Origin: ZC4RG25 sp023428365
GTDB taxonomy: Bacteria > Pseudomonadota > Alphaproteobacteria > Rhizobiales > Hyphomicrobiaceae
Assembly: GCA_050283925.1 (NCBI GenBank)
Contig: JBNOAI010000005.1
Span: 248,001-312,000, forward strand
Direction: 5' to 3'
DNA: 64,000 nucleotides
The notes below the pieces were generated by a model. It searched no databases. It was not told the origin of the DNA and saw only the letters and a program-made list of their open reading frames with translations. Both the position numbers and the translations under genes were made by a program. Positions 45,091 to 54,098 of this stretch are shown one piece after another; position 1 is the first letter of the stretch, and every line of letters begins with the position of its first letter.

Positions 45091-45879
45091 ATGACCTCTC
45101 AACGCCTTGCTGGCCGCCTAGCTCTTGTCACCGGTGCTTCTCGCGGCATCGGCCGCGCCGTCGCGCTGGCGCTAGCCAAGGAGGGCGCGCATCTGATCCT
45201 GGTGGCTCGGACGCAGGGCGCGCTTGAAGAAGTCGATGATGCGATCCGTGCGATCGGCGGTTCGGCAACGCTCCTCCAGCTCGACATGCGCAAGGGCGAC
45301 AAGCTCGACGCGCTCGGGCCGACGTTGTTTCAGCGCTGGGGCAAATTGGACATTCTGGTGGGCAATGCTGGCATCCTCGGCCCGCTGTCACCGGTGGGGC
45401 ATATAACGGCCGACGCCTGGAATGATGTGATGGCTGTCAATCTGACGGCTAACTGGCGGTTGATCCGGACCGTGGACCCGCTGTTGCGGAAATCCGATGC
45501 CGGACGCGCGATCTTCGTAACGTCCGGAGCAGCGCAGGCAAAGACCGCGTACTGGGGGCCGTACGCCGCATCGAAGGCCGGTCTCGAAGCGCTCGTGAAG
45601 AGCTACGCGCACGAACTGGAGCGGACGCCGGTACGGGTCAATCTCGTCAATCCGGGCGGAACGCGTACGGCCATGCGCGCCAAAGCCTTTCCTGGCGAGA
45701 ACCCGGACACGCTGCCAACGCCGGAGGATATCGCCCCGCTGTTCGTTGAATTGGCGAGCCCTGACTACACGGGCAACGGAGAGGTCATCGAATACCGTGC
45801 GTGGCGCGCCGAGCAGCAGAAGCCTGCGAAGGTTGCGGCCGTGAATTCGCCGCCCGTGCATTTCGGCGATGCCGACTAG
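45091..45879 (+). CDS. Short-chain dehydrogenase/reductase
   Basis: The 262-residue classical SDR has the cofactor motif TGASRGIGRA, the NAGILGPL segment, the catalytic serine region VTSGAAQAKTAYWG and YAASKAG with Tyr/Lys. Its nearest look-alike is the YciK-type group (C-terminal EDIAPLFVELASPDYTGNGEVIEYR), whose substrates are unknown. An AT-rich stretch with TATGAT lies upstream, so it may have its own promoter. It converges with the phnP-like gene. Confidence 0.9.
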   Translation: MTSQRLAGRLALVTGASRGIGRAVALALAKEGAHLILVARTQGALEEVDDAIRAIGGSATLLQLDMRKGDKLDALGPTLFQRWGKLDILVGNAGILGPLSPVGHITADAWNDVMAVNLTANWRLIRTVDPLLRKSDAGRAIFVTSGAAQAKTAYWGPYAASKAGLEALVKSYAHELERTPVRVNLVNPGGTRTAMRAKAFPGENPDTLPTPEDIAPLFVELASPDYTGNGEVIEYRAWRAEQQKPAKVAAVNSPPVHFGDAD

Positions 45880-45885
45880 TCGGCT

Positions 45886-46683
45886 TCAGCGAAACTCAAT
45901 CACCATGCCGTCGTAAGCCGGCTCGACGTGAGGCGGCAGATCACGCTTCAGCTGGGCATAGTCGAGTTCGGCGGTCAGATGCGTGAGGATCGCCCGCTTG
46001 ACCTTCAGGCGCTCGATCCAACCCAGCGCCTGCTTGACGCTGAAGTGGCTGGGATGCGGCATCGGACGCAACGCATCGACGATCCACAGATCCAGATTTT
46101 CCAGATAAGGGAGCGTCGCTTCGGGAATCCCGCTGATATCGGGAGAATAGGCAACATTGCCGATGCGGAAGCCGAGAGACGTGACGTCCGCGTGCTCCTG
46201 CGGCAGCGGAATGGCCTCGATCACGCCGCCCGCGCCATTGATACGGATCGGCTCCGGCGCGTGGATGTCGTTGGGATCGAGAATGGGTGGGTAAGTGCCG
46301 CCCGGAGGCGTCGCAAAGCAGTAGCCAAACCGCGAGATCAGCGTGTCGCGCGTGGCGGCATCGAACCAGACGGGAACGCGTTTTTTCATCGCGAACGCGA
46401 CGCCGCGCAGATCGTCGATGCCATGGGTGTGGTCGGCGTGATCGTGGGTGTAGAGGACACCATCGAGGTGCCTCAGACGCACTGAAAGCAGTTGCTCGCG
46501 CAGATCCGGGCCGGTGTCGATCAGTATCGTCGTGATGCCATCGGAACTGCGCTTCTCGAACAGTGCAGCGCAGCGCAGACGCCGGTTTTTCGGATTGGAT
46601 GGATCGCACGCTCCCCACTCGTTGCCGACACGCGGCACGCCGCCAGAGGATCCGCATCCCAGAATGGTCAGCCGGTAGCTCAT
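45886..46683 (-). CDS. MBL-fold metallo-hydrolase, PhnP-like
   Basis: The 265-residue protein begins TILGCGSSGGVPRVG and has the metal motif THDHADHTHG, a later YSPDISGIP with the bridging aspartate and LTHLTAELDY with the last histidine. This is the PhnP-like cyclic phosphodiesterase/lipoate-ligase-neighbour group that many alphaproteobacteria keep next to tatD and metG. Its start overlaps the tatD stop by four bases. The substrate is unknown. Confidence 0.88.
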   Translation of the reverse strand: MSYRLTILGCGSSGGVPRVGNEWGACDPSNPKNRRLRCAALFEKRSSDGITTILIDTGPDLREQLLSVRLRHLDGVLYTHDHADHTHGIDDLRGVAFAMKKRVPVWFDAATRDTLISRFGYCFATPPGGTYPPILDPNDIHAPEPIRINGAGGVIEAIPLPQEHADVTSLGFRIGNVAYSPDISGIPEATLPYLENLDLWIVDALRPMPHPSHFSVKQALGWIERLKVKRAILTHLTAELDYAQLKRDLPPHVEPAYDGMVIEFR

Positions 46684-47483
46684 GCGGCAGCACTGGCTGC
46701 AGCGCTGTCACGCGGCACCTTCCGGAAGACGCGGAAGAAATTGTCCGTGGTCGCATCGGCCAGCGCCTCGGCGGAGACGCCTTTCACGCGCGCCAGCGTC
46801 GCTGCGGTATGCGCGACGTGCGCGGGCTCATTGGTCTTGCCGCGGTAGGGCTCAGGGGCGAGATAGGGCGCATCGGTCTCAACGAGCAGCCGATCCATCG
46901 GGACTTCGGCGAAGATCTCGCGCAGCGCTTCCGATTTGCGGAACGTGATCACTCCCGACGCCGACACCAGGCCGCCCAGCGCAATCGCGCGCATAGCTAA
47001 ATCGCGACCGCCCGTGAAGCAATGCAGGATGAACGGGAATGCGCCCTTGGCGTGCTCTTCTTCCAGAATGCGCGCCATGTCGTCATCGGCATCGCGCGAA
47101 TGGATTTCGAGCGGCAAGCCGGTGATCCGCGCGGCGGCGATATGATTGCGCAGCCCCTGGGCTTGCGCTTCCGGCGGACTCTTCTTGTAGAAATAATCGA
47201 GCCCCGCCTCGCCGATCGCCACCACCTTGGGATGCTGCGACAGCCGCACGATTTCCTCGACCGGGACGTCGAGTTCCTCATGCGCATTGTGGGGATGGGT
47301 GCCGACGGAGCAAAACACGTTCGGATACCGCTCCGCCAGCGCCAGAAGCTCAGGCAACTGGCGGATACGGGTTGAGATGGTCACGATCAGACCAACACCA
47401 GCCGCTGCCGCCCGCGAGACGATCTCGTCACGCTCGGGGGCGAACTGCGGGAAATCGAGGTGGCAGTGATGGTCGACCAGCAT
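46680..47483 (-). CDS. tatD: TatD-family deoxyribonuclease
   Basis: The 267-residue TIM-barrel metalloenzyme has the first metal motif VDHHCHLDF, the GEAGLDYFYK glutamate/aspartate motif, the HSRDADDD and HCFTGG histidines and the ETDAPYLAPEPYRGK motif. TatD proteins are 3'-5' exonucleases and tRNA or DNA quality-control enzymes. It lies six bases after metG and is coupled to the downstream MBL gene. The precise paralogue (TatD, YcfH or YjjV) cannot be separated by eye; the metG neighbourhood favours YcfH. Confidence 0.92.
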   Translation of the reverse strand: MLVDHHCHLDFPQFAPERDEIVSRAAAAGVGLIVTISTRIRQLPELLALAERYPNVFCSVGTHPHNAHEELDVPVEEIVRLSQHPKVVAIGEAGLDYFYKKSPPEAQAQGLRNHIAAARITGLPLEIHSRDADDDMARILEEEHAKGAFPFILHCFTGGRDLAMRAIALGGLVSASGVITFRKSEALREIFAEVPMDRLLVETDAPYLAPEPYRGKTNEPAHVAHTAATLARVKGVSAEALADATTDNFFRVFRKVPRDSAAASAAA

Positions 47484-47488
47484 CAGGA

Positions 47489-49048
47489 CTAAGCCTTGGT
47501 TCCTTCCTCGGGCTCAACATAACGCGGGAATACGCCTGTCGGTTGGGGAAGTGCAACGCCCGCCTTGAGACGCCCCGCCGCACCGAGCGCCGTGAAGCCG
47601 CGCGTGTCGGTATCCTGCCCCAGGAGGTCGAGCAGTTTGCCCGCGGACTCCGGCATCACGGCCTGAGCCAGGATCGCGATCTGGCGGACGACTTCAGCCG
47701 TCACATAGAGAATCGTCTCCATGCGCTTGAAGTCGGTCTTGCGTTTCGCCCACGGTTCCTCGCTGGCGAAGTAGCGATTGGCATCGCCGACGACAGCCCA
47801 GACGGCGTCGAGATACTGTTTGATCGCCTGCTTATCCATCGCACCGCGCGACGCCTCGTAGAGCGCATCGGCTGACGCCAGCAGCGTCTTGTCGGCGTCG
47901 GTGAAATCGCCCGGCGTCGGAACAATACCCTCGCAGTTCTTGGCGATCATCGACAGCGAGCGCTGGGCCAGATTCCCGAGGTCGTTCGCCAGATCCGCGT
48001 TGATGCGGTTGACGATGGCCTCTGGGCTGTAGCTGCCATCCTGACCGAACGCGACCTCGCGCAGGAAGAAATAGCGCAAAGGATCGACGCCGTAGGCCTT
48101 CACCAGATCGAACGGATCGATGACGTTGCCCACCGACTTCGACATCTTCTCGCCGCGGTTGAACAGAAAGCCATGCGCGAACACGCGATGCGGCACGGCA
48201 AGGCCTGCTGACATCAGGAAGGCCGGCCAATAGACGGCGTGGAAGCGTACGATATCCTTGCCGATGACGTGCACATTCGCAGGCCAGAAGCCCGCGCGCG
48301 GCGCATTGGCATCCGGGAAGCCGGTGGCGGTGAGATAGTTGGTCAGTGCGTCGACCCACACGTACATGACGTGACGCGGTGCGCCCGGAACCGGGATGCC
48401 CCAGTCCAGCGTCGTGCGCGAGATCGACAGATCTTCCAGCCCGCCTTTGACGAAGCTGACGACCTCATTGCGCCGCTCGGGCGGCAGAATGAAATCCGGA
48501 TTGGCCTCGTAATGCGCCAGCAAACGATCCTGATAGGCGGACAACCGGAAGAAGTAGGTTTCCTCCTCCGTCCACGCCACTGGTGTGCCCTGCGGTCCGA
48601 CACGCACACCGTCCGACCCGACCGTCGTCTCGCTTTCGGCATAGAAGGCTTCGTCGCGGACCGAGTACCAGCCCGCGTATTTGGCGAGATAGATGTCGCC
48701 TGTCTTCTCCATCCGCCGCCAGATTTCCTCCGAGGCGCGATAGTGGCGCTCCTCCGTGGTGCGGATGAAGTCGTCGTGAGACAGCCCCAATGCAGTATCC
48801 ATCGCCTGGAAGCGCGCAGCATTGCGATCGGCCAGCTCTTTCGGCGCTAGTCCTTCCTTGACGGCGGTCTGCTTCATCTTGAGACCGTGCTCGTCCGTGC
48901 CGGTCAGGAAGAAGACGTCCTTGCCGTCAAGCCGCTCGAAGCGCGCGATGGTGTCGGTCGCAATCGCCTCATAGGCATGCCCGATGTGAGGCACCCCGTT
49001 CGGGTAGGAAATAGCCGTCGTAATGTAGAATTTCTGTTGCCCGCTCAT
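47489..49048 (-). CDS. metG: Methionyl-tRNA synthetase
   Basis: The 519-residue class I synthetase charges tRNA-Met. The HIGH signature is PHIGHAYEAIATD and the KMSKS loop EKMSKSVGN. The cysteines of the zinc knuckle are missing (the region reads GWYSVRDEAFYAESE), so it is the short zinc-free type, and it has no C-terminal tRNA-binding appendix. ATG 49048 was chosen over a longer frame because it starts MSGQQKFYITTAISYPNG. It follows holB by 252 bases and precedes tatD. Confidence 0.96.
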   Translation of the reverse strand: MSGQQKFYITTAISYPNGVPHIGHAYEAIATDTIARFERLDGKDVFFLTGTDEHGLKMKQTAVKEGLAPKELADRNAARFQAMDTALGLSHDDFIRTTEERHYRASEEIWRRMEKTGDIYLAKYAGWYSVRDEAFYAESETTVGSDGVRVGPQGTPVAWTEEETYFFRLSAYQDRLLAHYEANPDFILPPERRNEVVSFVKGGLEDLSISRTTLDWGIPVPGAPRHVMYVWVDALTNYLTATGFPDANAPRAGFWPANVHVIGKDIVRFHAVYWPAFLMSAGLAVPHRVFAHGFLFNRGEKMSKSVGNVIDPFDLVKAYGVDPLRYFFLREVAFGQDGSYSPEAIVNRINADLANDLGNLAQRSLSMIAKNCEGIVPTPGDFTDADKTLLASADALYEASRGAMDKQAIKQYLDAVWAVVGDANRYFASEEPWAKRKTDFKRMETILYVTAEVVRQIAILAQAVMPESAGKLLDLLGQDTDTRGFTALGAAGRLKAGVALPQPTGVFPRYVEPEEGTKA

Positions 49049-49300
49049 GGTGGCAGGTTCCGTTCCAGTTTTGTTGACCCTGTTGGGTATGCGGCCTGCC
49101 GGCAAACGGCATCCGCACAGCAGCAACGCCGTCTCAGACGTTGCTCAACGCATTCGGACGCAGCGGCCTGGGCCGGTGCGCCGAGCTGTGGAACGGATGA
49201 TGATCGCAGCGAAGGTCATGATCTCTGTTCTGAAATGCAGCCGGGGGTACATATCATGAGCCACCTGCTCGCGCCACCCGCCTGGACTAATGGGTTGCAG

Positions 49301-50446
49301 CTACTGTTTTTGGGCGGCGGACTGTAGGGAACCGATCACGTCCAGGATCAGGCCTTTGCGATCGAGATTGAGCCCCTGAACTTCGCTTTTGCGTTGCCCG
49401 ATTGCTTCCCACAGCCCGGCCCACGCCGCTACGCCGTCCTCACCGATCAAGCGGCGCGCCAACTCGACGTCGCGGGGCATGCCCTCACCCGTTGCGGCTG
49501 CCCGCGCCAATCCAGCGGTGAGATCCTGCAGCAGATCGAAAAACGCCTCGAATTTCTGTTCCGCCGCCGCACTTCCCAGTTCATCGCCCAGCGCATGCGC
49601 TGCGTTCCAGTCGACTTTCGGCAATCCTTCGACAAGAGCATAGACACGCTCGGACAGCTTCAAGCCGTCTCCCGACAGCAACCCGAGCAGGCGACGTACA
49701 CTGCCCCGGGACAGATGCGTTAGGTGTTTCCAATCCGCACCCTCCGGCGCTTCGATCTCTGCTGCGTTCAGGGCCTGGACGGCCGCAGCCCGCATGCTTT
49801 CGGCCGACAGCGCAGGCAGCGTCAGGGTTCGGCAGCGCGAACGGATGGTCGGAAGCAGGCGGCCCGGCTGTGATGTGATCAGCAGAAACAGGGTCTGGGG
49901 CGGCGGCTCCTCGAGCGACTTCAATAGAGCGTTGGCCGATGAGATGTTCAACTCATCCGCTTGATCGACAATAACGACGCGCCGTACGGCTGCACCTGCG
50001 TCGCTCGCCCCGCCCGCGGTATGCGCCAGGAACCCACGCAGCTTGCGCACCTCATCGACAGGAATGTTGGCGGCAAAGCGCTTGTCTTTCACCGAATAAG
50101 GCCGCCGGATCACCAACAACCCCGGGTGGGACATGACGCGCACCATGCGCAGAGCCGAGGATTTCTCGGCCAGTGACAGCGGGCCTTCCGTGCCGCCACG
50201 TTCCTCCGGCCTCGCGAGCGCGTAAGCGGCAAATCGGTAAGCCAGCGTTGCCTTCCCAATCCCTTCTGATGACCCTGCGAGCAGCCACCCGTGATGAATC
50301 CGGCCCGATGCCAACGCGTCGGCGAGCGCCTGCTCGGCTGCTTCCTGGCCATGCAGAAATCGCGTCTCGCGCGGATGCGGGAAACCTTCCAGCCGATCCG
50401 CCTCCGGGAGCGCTTCAACCTCCTGTATGGCCGGGCTGCGGGCCAT
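49301..50446 (-). CDS. holB: DNA polymerase III subunit delta'
   Basis: The delta' subunit is the stator of the clamp loader. The 381-residue protein has the degenerate P-loop GSSEGIGKATLAY, a DQADELN Walker-B-like segment and the SRC motif IRSRCRTL. The zinc-binding cysteines found in E. coli delta' are absent. Its ATG overlaps the tmk stop (ATGA), the standard tmk-holB coupling. The length is somewhat greater than in E. coli, as usual for alphaproteobacteria. Confidence 0.94.
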   Translation of the reverse strand: MARSPAIQEVEALPEADRLEGFPHPRETRFLHGQEAAEQALADALASGRIHHGWLLAGSSEGIGKATLAYRFAAYALARPEERGGTEGPLSLAEKSSALRMVRVMSHPGLLVIRRPYSVKDKRFAANIPVDEVRKLRGFLAHTAGGASDAGAAVRRVVIVDQADELNISSANALLKSLEEPPPQTLFLLITSQPGRLLPTIRSRCRTLTLPALSAESMRAAAVQALNAAEIEAPEGADWKHLTHLSRGSVRRLLGLLSGDGLKLSERVYALVEGLPKVDWNAAHALGDELGSAAAEQKFEAFFDLLQDLTAGLARAAATGEGMPRDVELARRLIGEDGVAAWAGLWEAIGQRKSEVQGLNLDRKGLILDVIGSLQSAAQKQ

Positions 50447-51096
50447 CAGTCGGATCTCCGCAGCACGCGGGCCTCGACGGCGGCCCAGACCTGGGCGGCC
50501 ACCGACTCCGGCGGATCAAGAGCATCGATGACGACACACCGCTCCGGCTCGCCGGTGGCGATGACCAGAAAGCCATCACGCAACTTCTCGTGGAAGGCGA
50601 GCGGTCGCGCCTCGTAGTTATCAGACGCGGCAGCCTCCGATTGCGCGCTGCGATCTCCTGCACGGGCTAGCCCATCCGAAGCTGGCAGATCGAGCACGAT
50701 GGTAATGTCGGGCAAGGTATCGTCCACGACCAGGTGTTCCAGGGTGGCGATGATATCCTTTGGCAAACCACCGGCTGCACCCTGATAGACGCGCGTTGAA
50801 TCCGAGAAGCGGTCGCAAACCACCCACTTGCCCTCGGCCAGCGCCGGGCGGATGGTCCGTTCCAGGTGATCGGCGCGGGCAGCCGAAAACATCAGCGCCT
50901 CGGCGAGCGCACTGTGATCGGCGGTGTCCCGGCTCAGCAGCAGCGCCCGGACCTGCTCGGCAAACGCGGAACCGCCAGGCTCCCGGGTCAGCACAACGCT
51001 GATGCCTTCCGCCTTCAGACGTTCGGCAAGGGCGCGCGCCTGGGTTGATTTTCCAGAACCCTCTCCACCTTCGAAGGTAATGAATTTGCCTGTCAT
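50446..51096 (-). CDS. tmk: Thymidylate kinase
   Basis: Tmk phosphorylates dTMP to dTDP. The 216-residue protein has the P-loop FEGGEGSGKSTQ, the DR(F/Y) motif VCDRFSDST and a lid region (RAGDRSAQSEAAASDNYEAR). ATG 51096 was taken; a GTG one codon earlier is equivalent. It lies about 120 bases after dacA and is coupled to holB. Confidence 0.96.
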   Translation of the reverse strand: MTGKFITFEGGEGSGKSTQARALAERLKAEGISVVLTREPGGSAFAEQVRALLLSRDTADHSALAEALMFSAARADHLERTIRPALAEGKWVVCDRFSDSTRVYQGAAGGLPKDIIATLEHLVVDDTLPDITIVLDLPASDGLARAGDRSAQSEAAASDNYEARPLAFHEKLRDGFLVIATGEPERCVVIDALDPPESVAAQVWAAVEARVLRRSD

Positions 51097-51213
51097 CACA
51101 CCGTTCGCCCTTTTGCCGCGGCCGGCCGCGCGTCGACGGCGCAGCGAACCGTGCTCTGGACATGTACGGCCGGCGTCAGATTTTCAATGCCGGCCAACGC
51201 CGCCACGGGGCGG

Positions 51214-52419
51214 CTAGCGGATGAAGCGGAAGGCCATGTAGGCGAGCGAGTCAAGTCCACGCCGGATGGTGCCGCCCTGATCGATGTCCTGAGCCGCGTA
51301 CAGTGGAACCTCGTTGGTCGTGTTCTGAGCGTTCGTGACCCGCAGCTTGGCAACCTCATCGCCCTTCTTGATCGGCGGCTTCAGCGGACTGTTGTAGATG
51401 ATTTCCGCCTTGAGACGCTCGTTGCCCACCGACAGCGGCAGGAGGACGTGAACATTGCCCTCGCCTGTTAGCGGCAGATATAGCTGGCTCCCGCCCCAGA
51501 CCCGTGCCTGACCGATGACCTCGCCCTGGTCGAATAACCGGAACTCCCGGAATCCCCGGAAGCCCCAATCGATCAAACGGCTTGCCTCCTGCTCGCGCCT
51601 GGCCGCTGTCGGCAATCCGTTCACGACTGCGATCACGCGCCGGTCGCCCTGCTTCGCGGAGGCGACAAGTCCGTACCCGGCCTCCTTGATGTAACCGGTC
51701 TTCAGACCATCAACACCTCTGTCACCTCCCAGCAACGGATTGCGATTGATGAAGCGGTGTTTGCGATACCGGAAGTCCTTTTGCGAGAACGCCGGGTAGA
51801 ACTCCGGATAGGTCTTGATGATGTGCCGCGCCAATACCGCCAGATCGCGCGCCGTCGTGACGTGCTCGGGATCGTGCAGTCCGGTCGCATTCTTGAAGAC
51901 GGTCGACTTCAAACCCAGCGTCCGCGCGTGATCCGTCATCTCTTTGGCGAAAGCGGCCTCCGAGCCCGACATATGCTCGGCAATGGCGATCGCCGCGTCG
52001 TTACCGGACTGGACGACAATGCCCTGGATGATCTCATCGACGGTGACGCGCTCGCCCACCGGAACGAACATCGCGGACGTACCCGACGGCGCACCACCGC
52101 TACGCCAGGCATTGACGCTCATGAGGACTTCATCCGTCAGCTTGAGCTGACCGGACCGGATGGCCCTGTACATCTGCACGAGCGTCATCAACTTGCTCAT
52201 GCTGGCAGGATGCATCTGCTCATCGGCACGATGCTGAAACAGCACGGCTCCGGAATCGGCATCGATCAGGATGGCTTGCGCCGCTTGCGTGGAAAATCCG
52301 CTGCTTTGTGCATGCGCCGCGCGCCCGCCGAATGCCGCCACGACCATGACGGACAGAGCCAACAGGAAGATCTTTCCAGAAGCCAACATGGCCCGCCTCC
52401 GGGTCATCACAAGCGCCAT
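51214..52419 (-). CDS. dacA: D-alanyl-D-alanine carboxypeptidase
   Basis: This low-mass penicillin-binding protein trims pentapeptides in the periplasm. The 401-residue protein has a signal peptide (residues about 1-37, ending AAHAQ), the SxxK motif S73-K76 (SMSK), the SGN motif (VQSGNDAA) and KTG (GLKTGYIKEAG), then the PBP5-type C-terminal beta domain. A C-terminal membrane-binding helix is suggested by SLAYMAFRFIR but is short. ATG 52419 has GGGAG upstream. It heads the dacA-tmk-holB-metG cluster. Confidence 0.94.
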   Translation of the reverse strand: MALVMTRRRAMLASGKIFLLALSVMVVAAFGGRAAHAQSSGFSTQAAQAILIDADSGAVLFQHRADEQMHPASMSKLMTLVQMYRAIRSGQLKLTDEVLMSVNAWRSGGAPSGTSAMFVPVGERVTVDEIIQGIVVQSGNDAAIAIAEHMSGSEAAFAKEMTDHARTLGLKSTVFKNATGLHDPEHVTTARDLAVLARHIIKTYPEFYPAFSQKDFRYRKHRFINRNPLLGGDRGVDGLKTGYIKEAGYGLVASAKQGDRRVIAVVNGLPTAARREQEASRLIDWGFRGFREFRLFDQGEVIGQARVWGGSQLYLPLTGEGNVHVLLPLSVGNERLKAEIIYNSPLKPPIKKGDEVAKLRVTNAQNTTNEVPLYAAQDIDQGGTIRRGLDSLAYMAFRFIR

Positions 52420-52598
52420 TATACTCCCGTTCGTAGCTCGCGAGTCGCGTGCCGAATTATCACGTCTGCATGTCTGGCACGTCAATGCCGCGCAGACCTA
52501 CATCCCGTACACTTTGTTGAAGATACCGGATCAATCGCACAGGCGCACGCTCGCCAGTTTGCTGTACCGGCGTGCATGAGTGATCCGTCTTTTGGATG

Positions 52599-52638
52599 AA
52601 CAGGGCATGCACCGGATGATCTAGGCGCGTGCCCTGTT
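52599..52638 (-). terminator. Possible terminator after the aldehyde dehydrogenase gene
   Basis: Arms AACAGGGCA (52599-52607) and TGCCCTGTT (52630-52638) are exact complements around a 22-base loop, 18 bases past the stop. There is no U run on the minus strand, so the call is tentative. Confidence 0.35.
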
Positions 52639-52656
52639 TCAGATATTTGCGCGCTA

Positions 52657-54090
52657 CTATGCGGCCGGCGGGAAATATCCCATCACCGCCTTGATCTCCA
52701 GGAACTCAGCCAGTCCCCACTCGCCCCATTCGCGCCCGTTGCCGGAGCGCTTATAGCCTCCGAACGGCGCTCCGCGATCCATCGGCGGGTAATTGATGTG
52801 AACGTTTCCGGCACGGATCTGCCGCGCAACGCGCTGGGCGCGCTCACGATCTCCCCCCTGAACGTAGGCGGACAAACCGTAAGGCGTATCATTGGCGATA
52901 CCGACGGCTTCTTCCTCGTCGCGGTACGGCATGATGACCAGCACCGGACCGAAAATCTCCTCCTGGGCGATGGTCATGTCGGTCGTCACTCCGGCGAACA
53001 CCGTCGGCTTGACGTAGTACCCCCGGTTCAGGCCCTCGGGCCGACCTGGACCGCCGCACACGAGTTCAGCGCCTTCTTCGATGCCGATCTGGATCAGGCG
53101 CTGGACTTTGTCGAATTGTGCCTGGCTGACGAGTGGACCCAAAACCGTATCGGCATCCGAAGGCGCACCGACCTTGTAGGTCGCCGCCGCCTTGGCAGCG
53201 AGTTCAGCGACCTCCACTTGGCGATCCGCCGGGACCAGCATCCGCGTCGCGGCGCTGCACGACTGCCCGGTATTGCCGAAGCATCGCGCAACGCCCAATT
53301 CCACGGAGCGCGGGAAATCGCAATCCGGCAGCAGAATATTCGGTGACTTGCCGCCGAGTTCCTGCCCGACGCGCTTGACGCTATCGGCCGCCGCTTTGGC
53401 GACCTCGATGCCAGCACGCGTCGAGCCGGTGAACGAGACCATATCGATATCCGGATGCGCCGCGATCGTCTGTCCCACGCCGGGACCATCGCCGTTGACG
53501 AGATTGAACACGCCAGCCGGCACGCCCGCATCGTGCAGAATTTCGGCGAAAATCACGCCGCTGATCGGCGCGATCTCGCTCGGCTTCAGCACCATGGTGC
53601 AGCCCGCCGCAAGGGCCGGAGCGACCTTGCAGACAATCTGGTTGATCGGCCAGTTCCATGGCGTGATCAGTCCGCACACGCCAATCGGCTCGCGCGTGAT
53701 CAGCGTCGTTCCGCGCTGCTCATCGAATGCAAATTTCTCAAGCACACGGATCAATTCGGCAATGTGGTTCGGGCCACTCGCAGTCTGAGCATTGAGCGAG
53801 AACTTGTAAGGCGCTCCCATCTCGCGCGAGATCGCAGTCGCCATGTCCTCGCGGCGCTGTTCGAAGCCTTTGACGATGCGCTGCAGAAGCGCGATCCGCT
53901 CAGCCACAGAGGTCAAGGAATACGTCGCGAATGCACGGCGCGCTGCAGCAACGGCCTGATCGACGTCGGCAGCCGAACCGATTGCAATCTGCGAGAACGC
54001 CTCTTCGGTTGCGGGATCGATGACGTCGATAAACTTCGGCTGAACCGGATCGACCCAGGTGCCGTTGATATAAAATTGCTTCGTGTGCAT
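52657..54090 (-). CDS. NAD(P)-dependent aldehyde dehydrogenase
   Basis: The 477-residue enzyme has the family motifs PWNWPINQI, SFTGSTRAG (cofactor loop), the catalytic glutamate in VGQELGGKSPN and the catalytic cysteine in NTGQSCSAATR, then EEIFGPVL and PFGGYKRSGNGREWG. It oxidises an aldehyde to an acid. It is the last gene of the leftward M24-Pot-LacI-M19 gene set and starts eight bases after the M19 gene, so it probably handles an aldehyde released by that pathway. The exact substrate is unknown. Confidence 0.94.
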   Translation of the reverse strand: MHTKQFYINGTWVDPVQPKFIDVIDPATEEAFSQIAIGSAADVDQAVAAARRAFATYSLTSVAERIALLQRIVKGFEQRREDMATAISREMGAPYKFSLNAQTASGPNHIAELIRVLEKFAFDEQRGTTLITREPIGVCGLITPWNWPINQIVCKVAPALAAGCTMVLKPSEIAPISGVIFAEILHDAGVPAGVFNLVNGDGPGVGQTIAAHPDIDMVSFTGSTRAGIEVAKAAADSVKRVGQELGGKSPNILLPDCDFPRSVELGVARCFGNTGQSCSAATRMLVPADRQVEVAELAAKAAATYKVGAPSDADTVLGPLVSQAQFDKVQRLIQIGIEEGAELVCGGPGRPEGLNRGYYVKPTVFAGVTTDMTIAQEEIFGPVLVIMPYRDEEEAVGIANDTPYGLSAYVQGGDRERAQRVARQIRAGNVHINYPPMDRGAPFGGYKRSGNGREWGEWGLAEFLEIKAVMGYFPPAA

Positions 54091-54098
54091 CGGACCTC

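Noticed and set aside
49049..49300. Possible tRNA or small RNA between holB and metG
   Set aside because: No cloverleaf arms or TTCGA loop could be found on either strand, and no convincing short coding frame.
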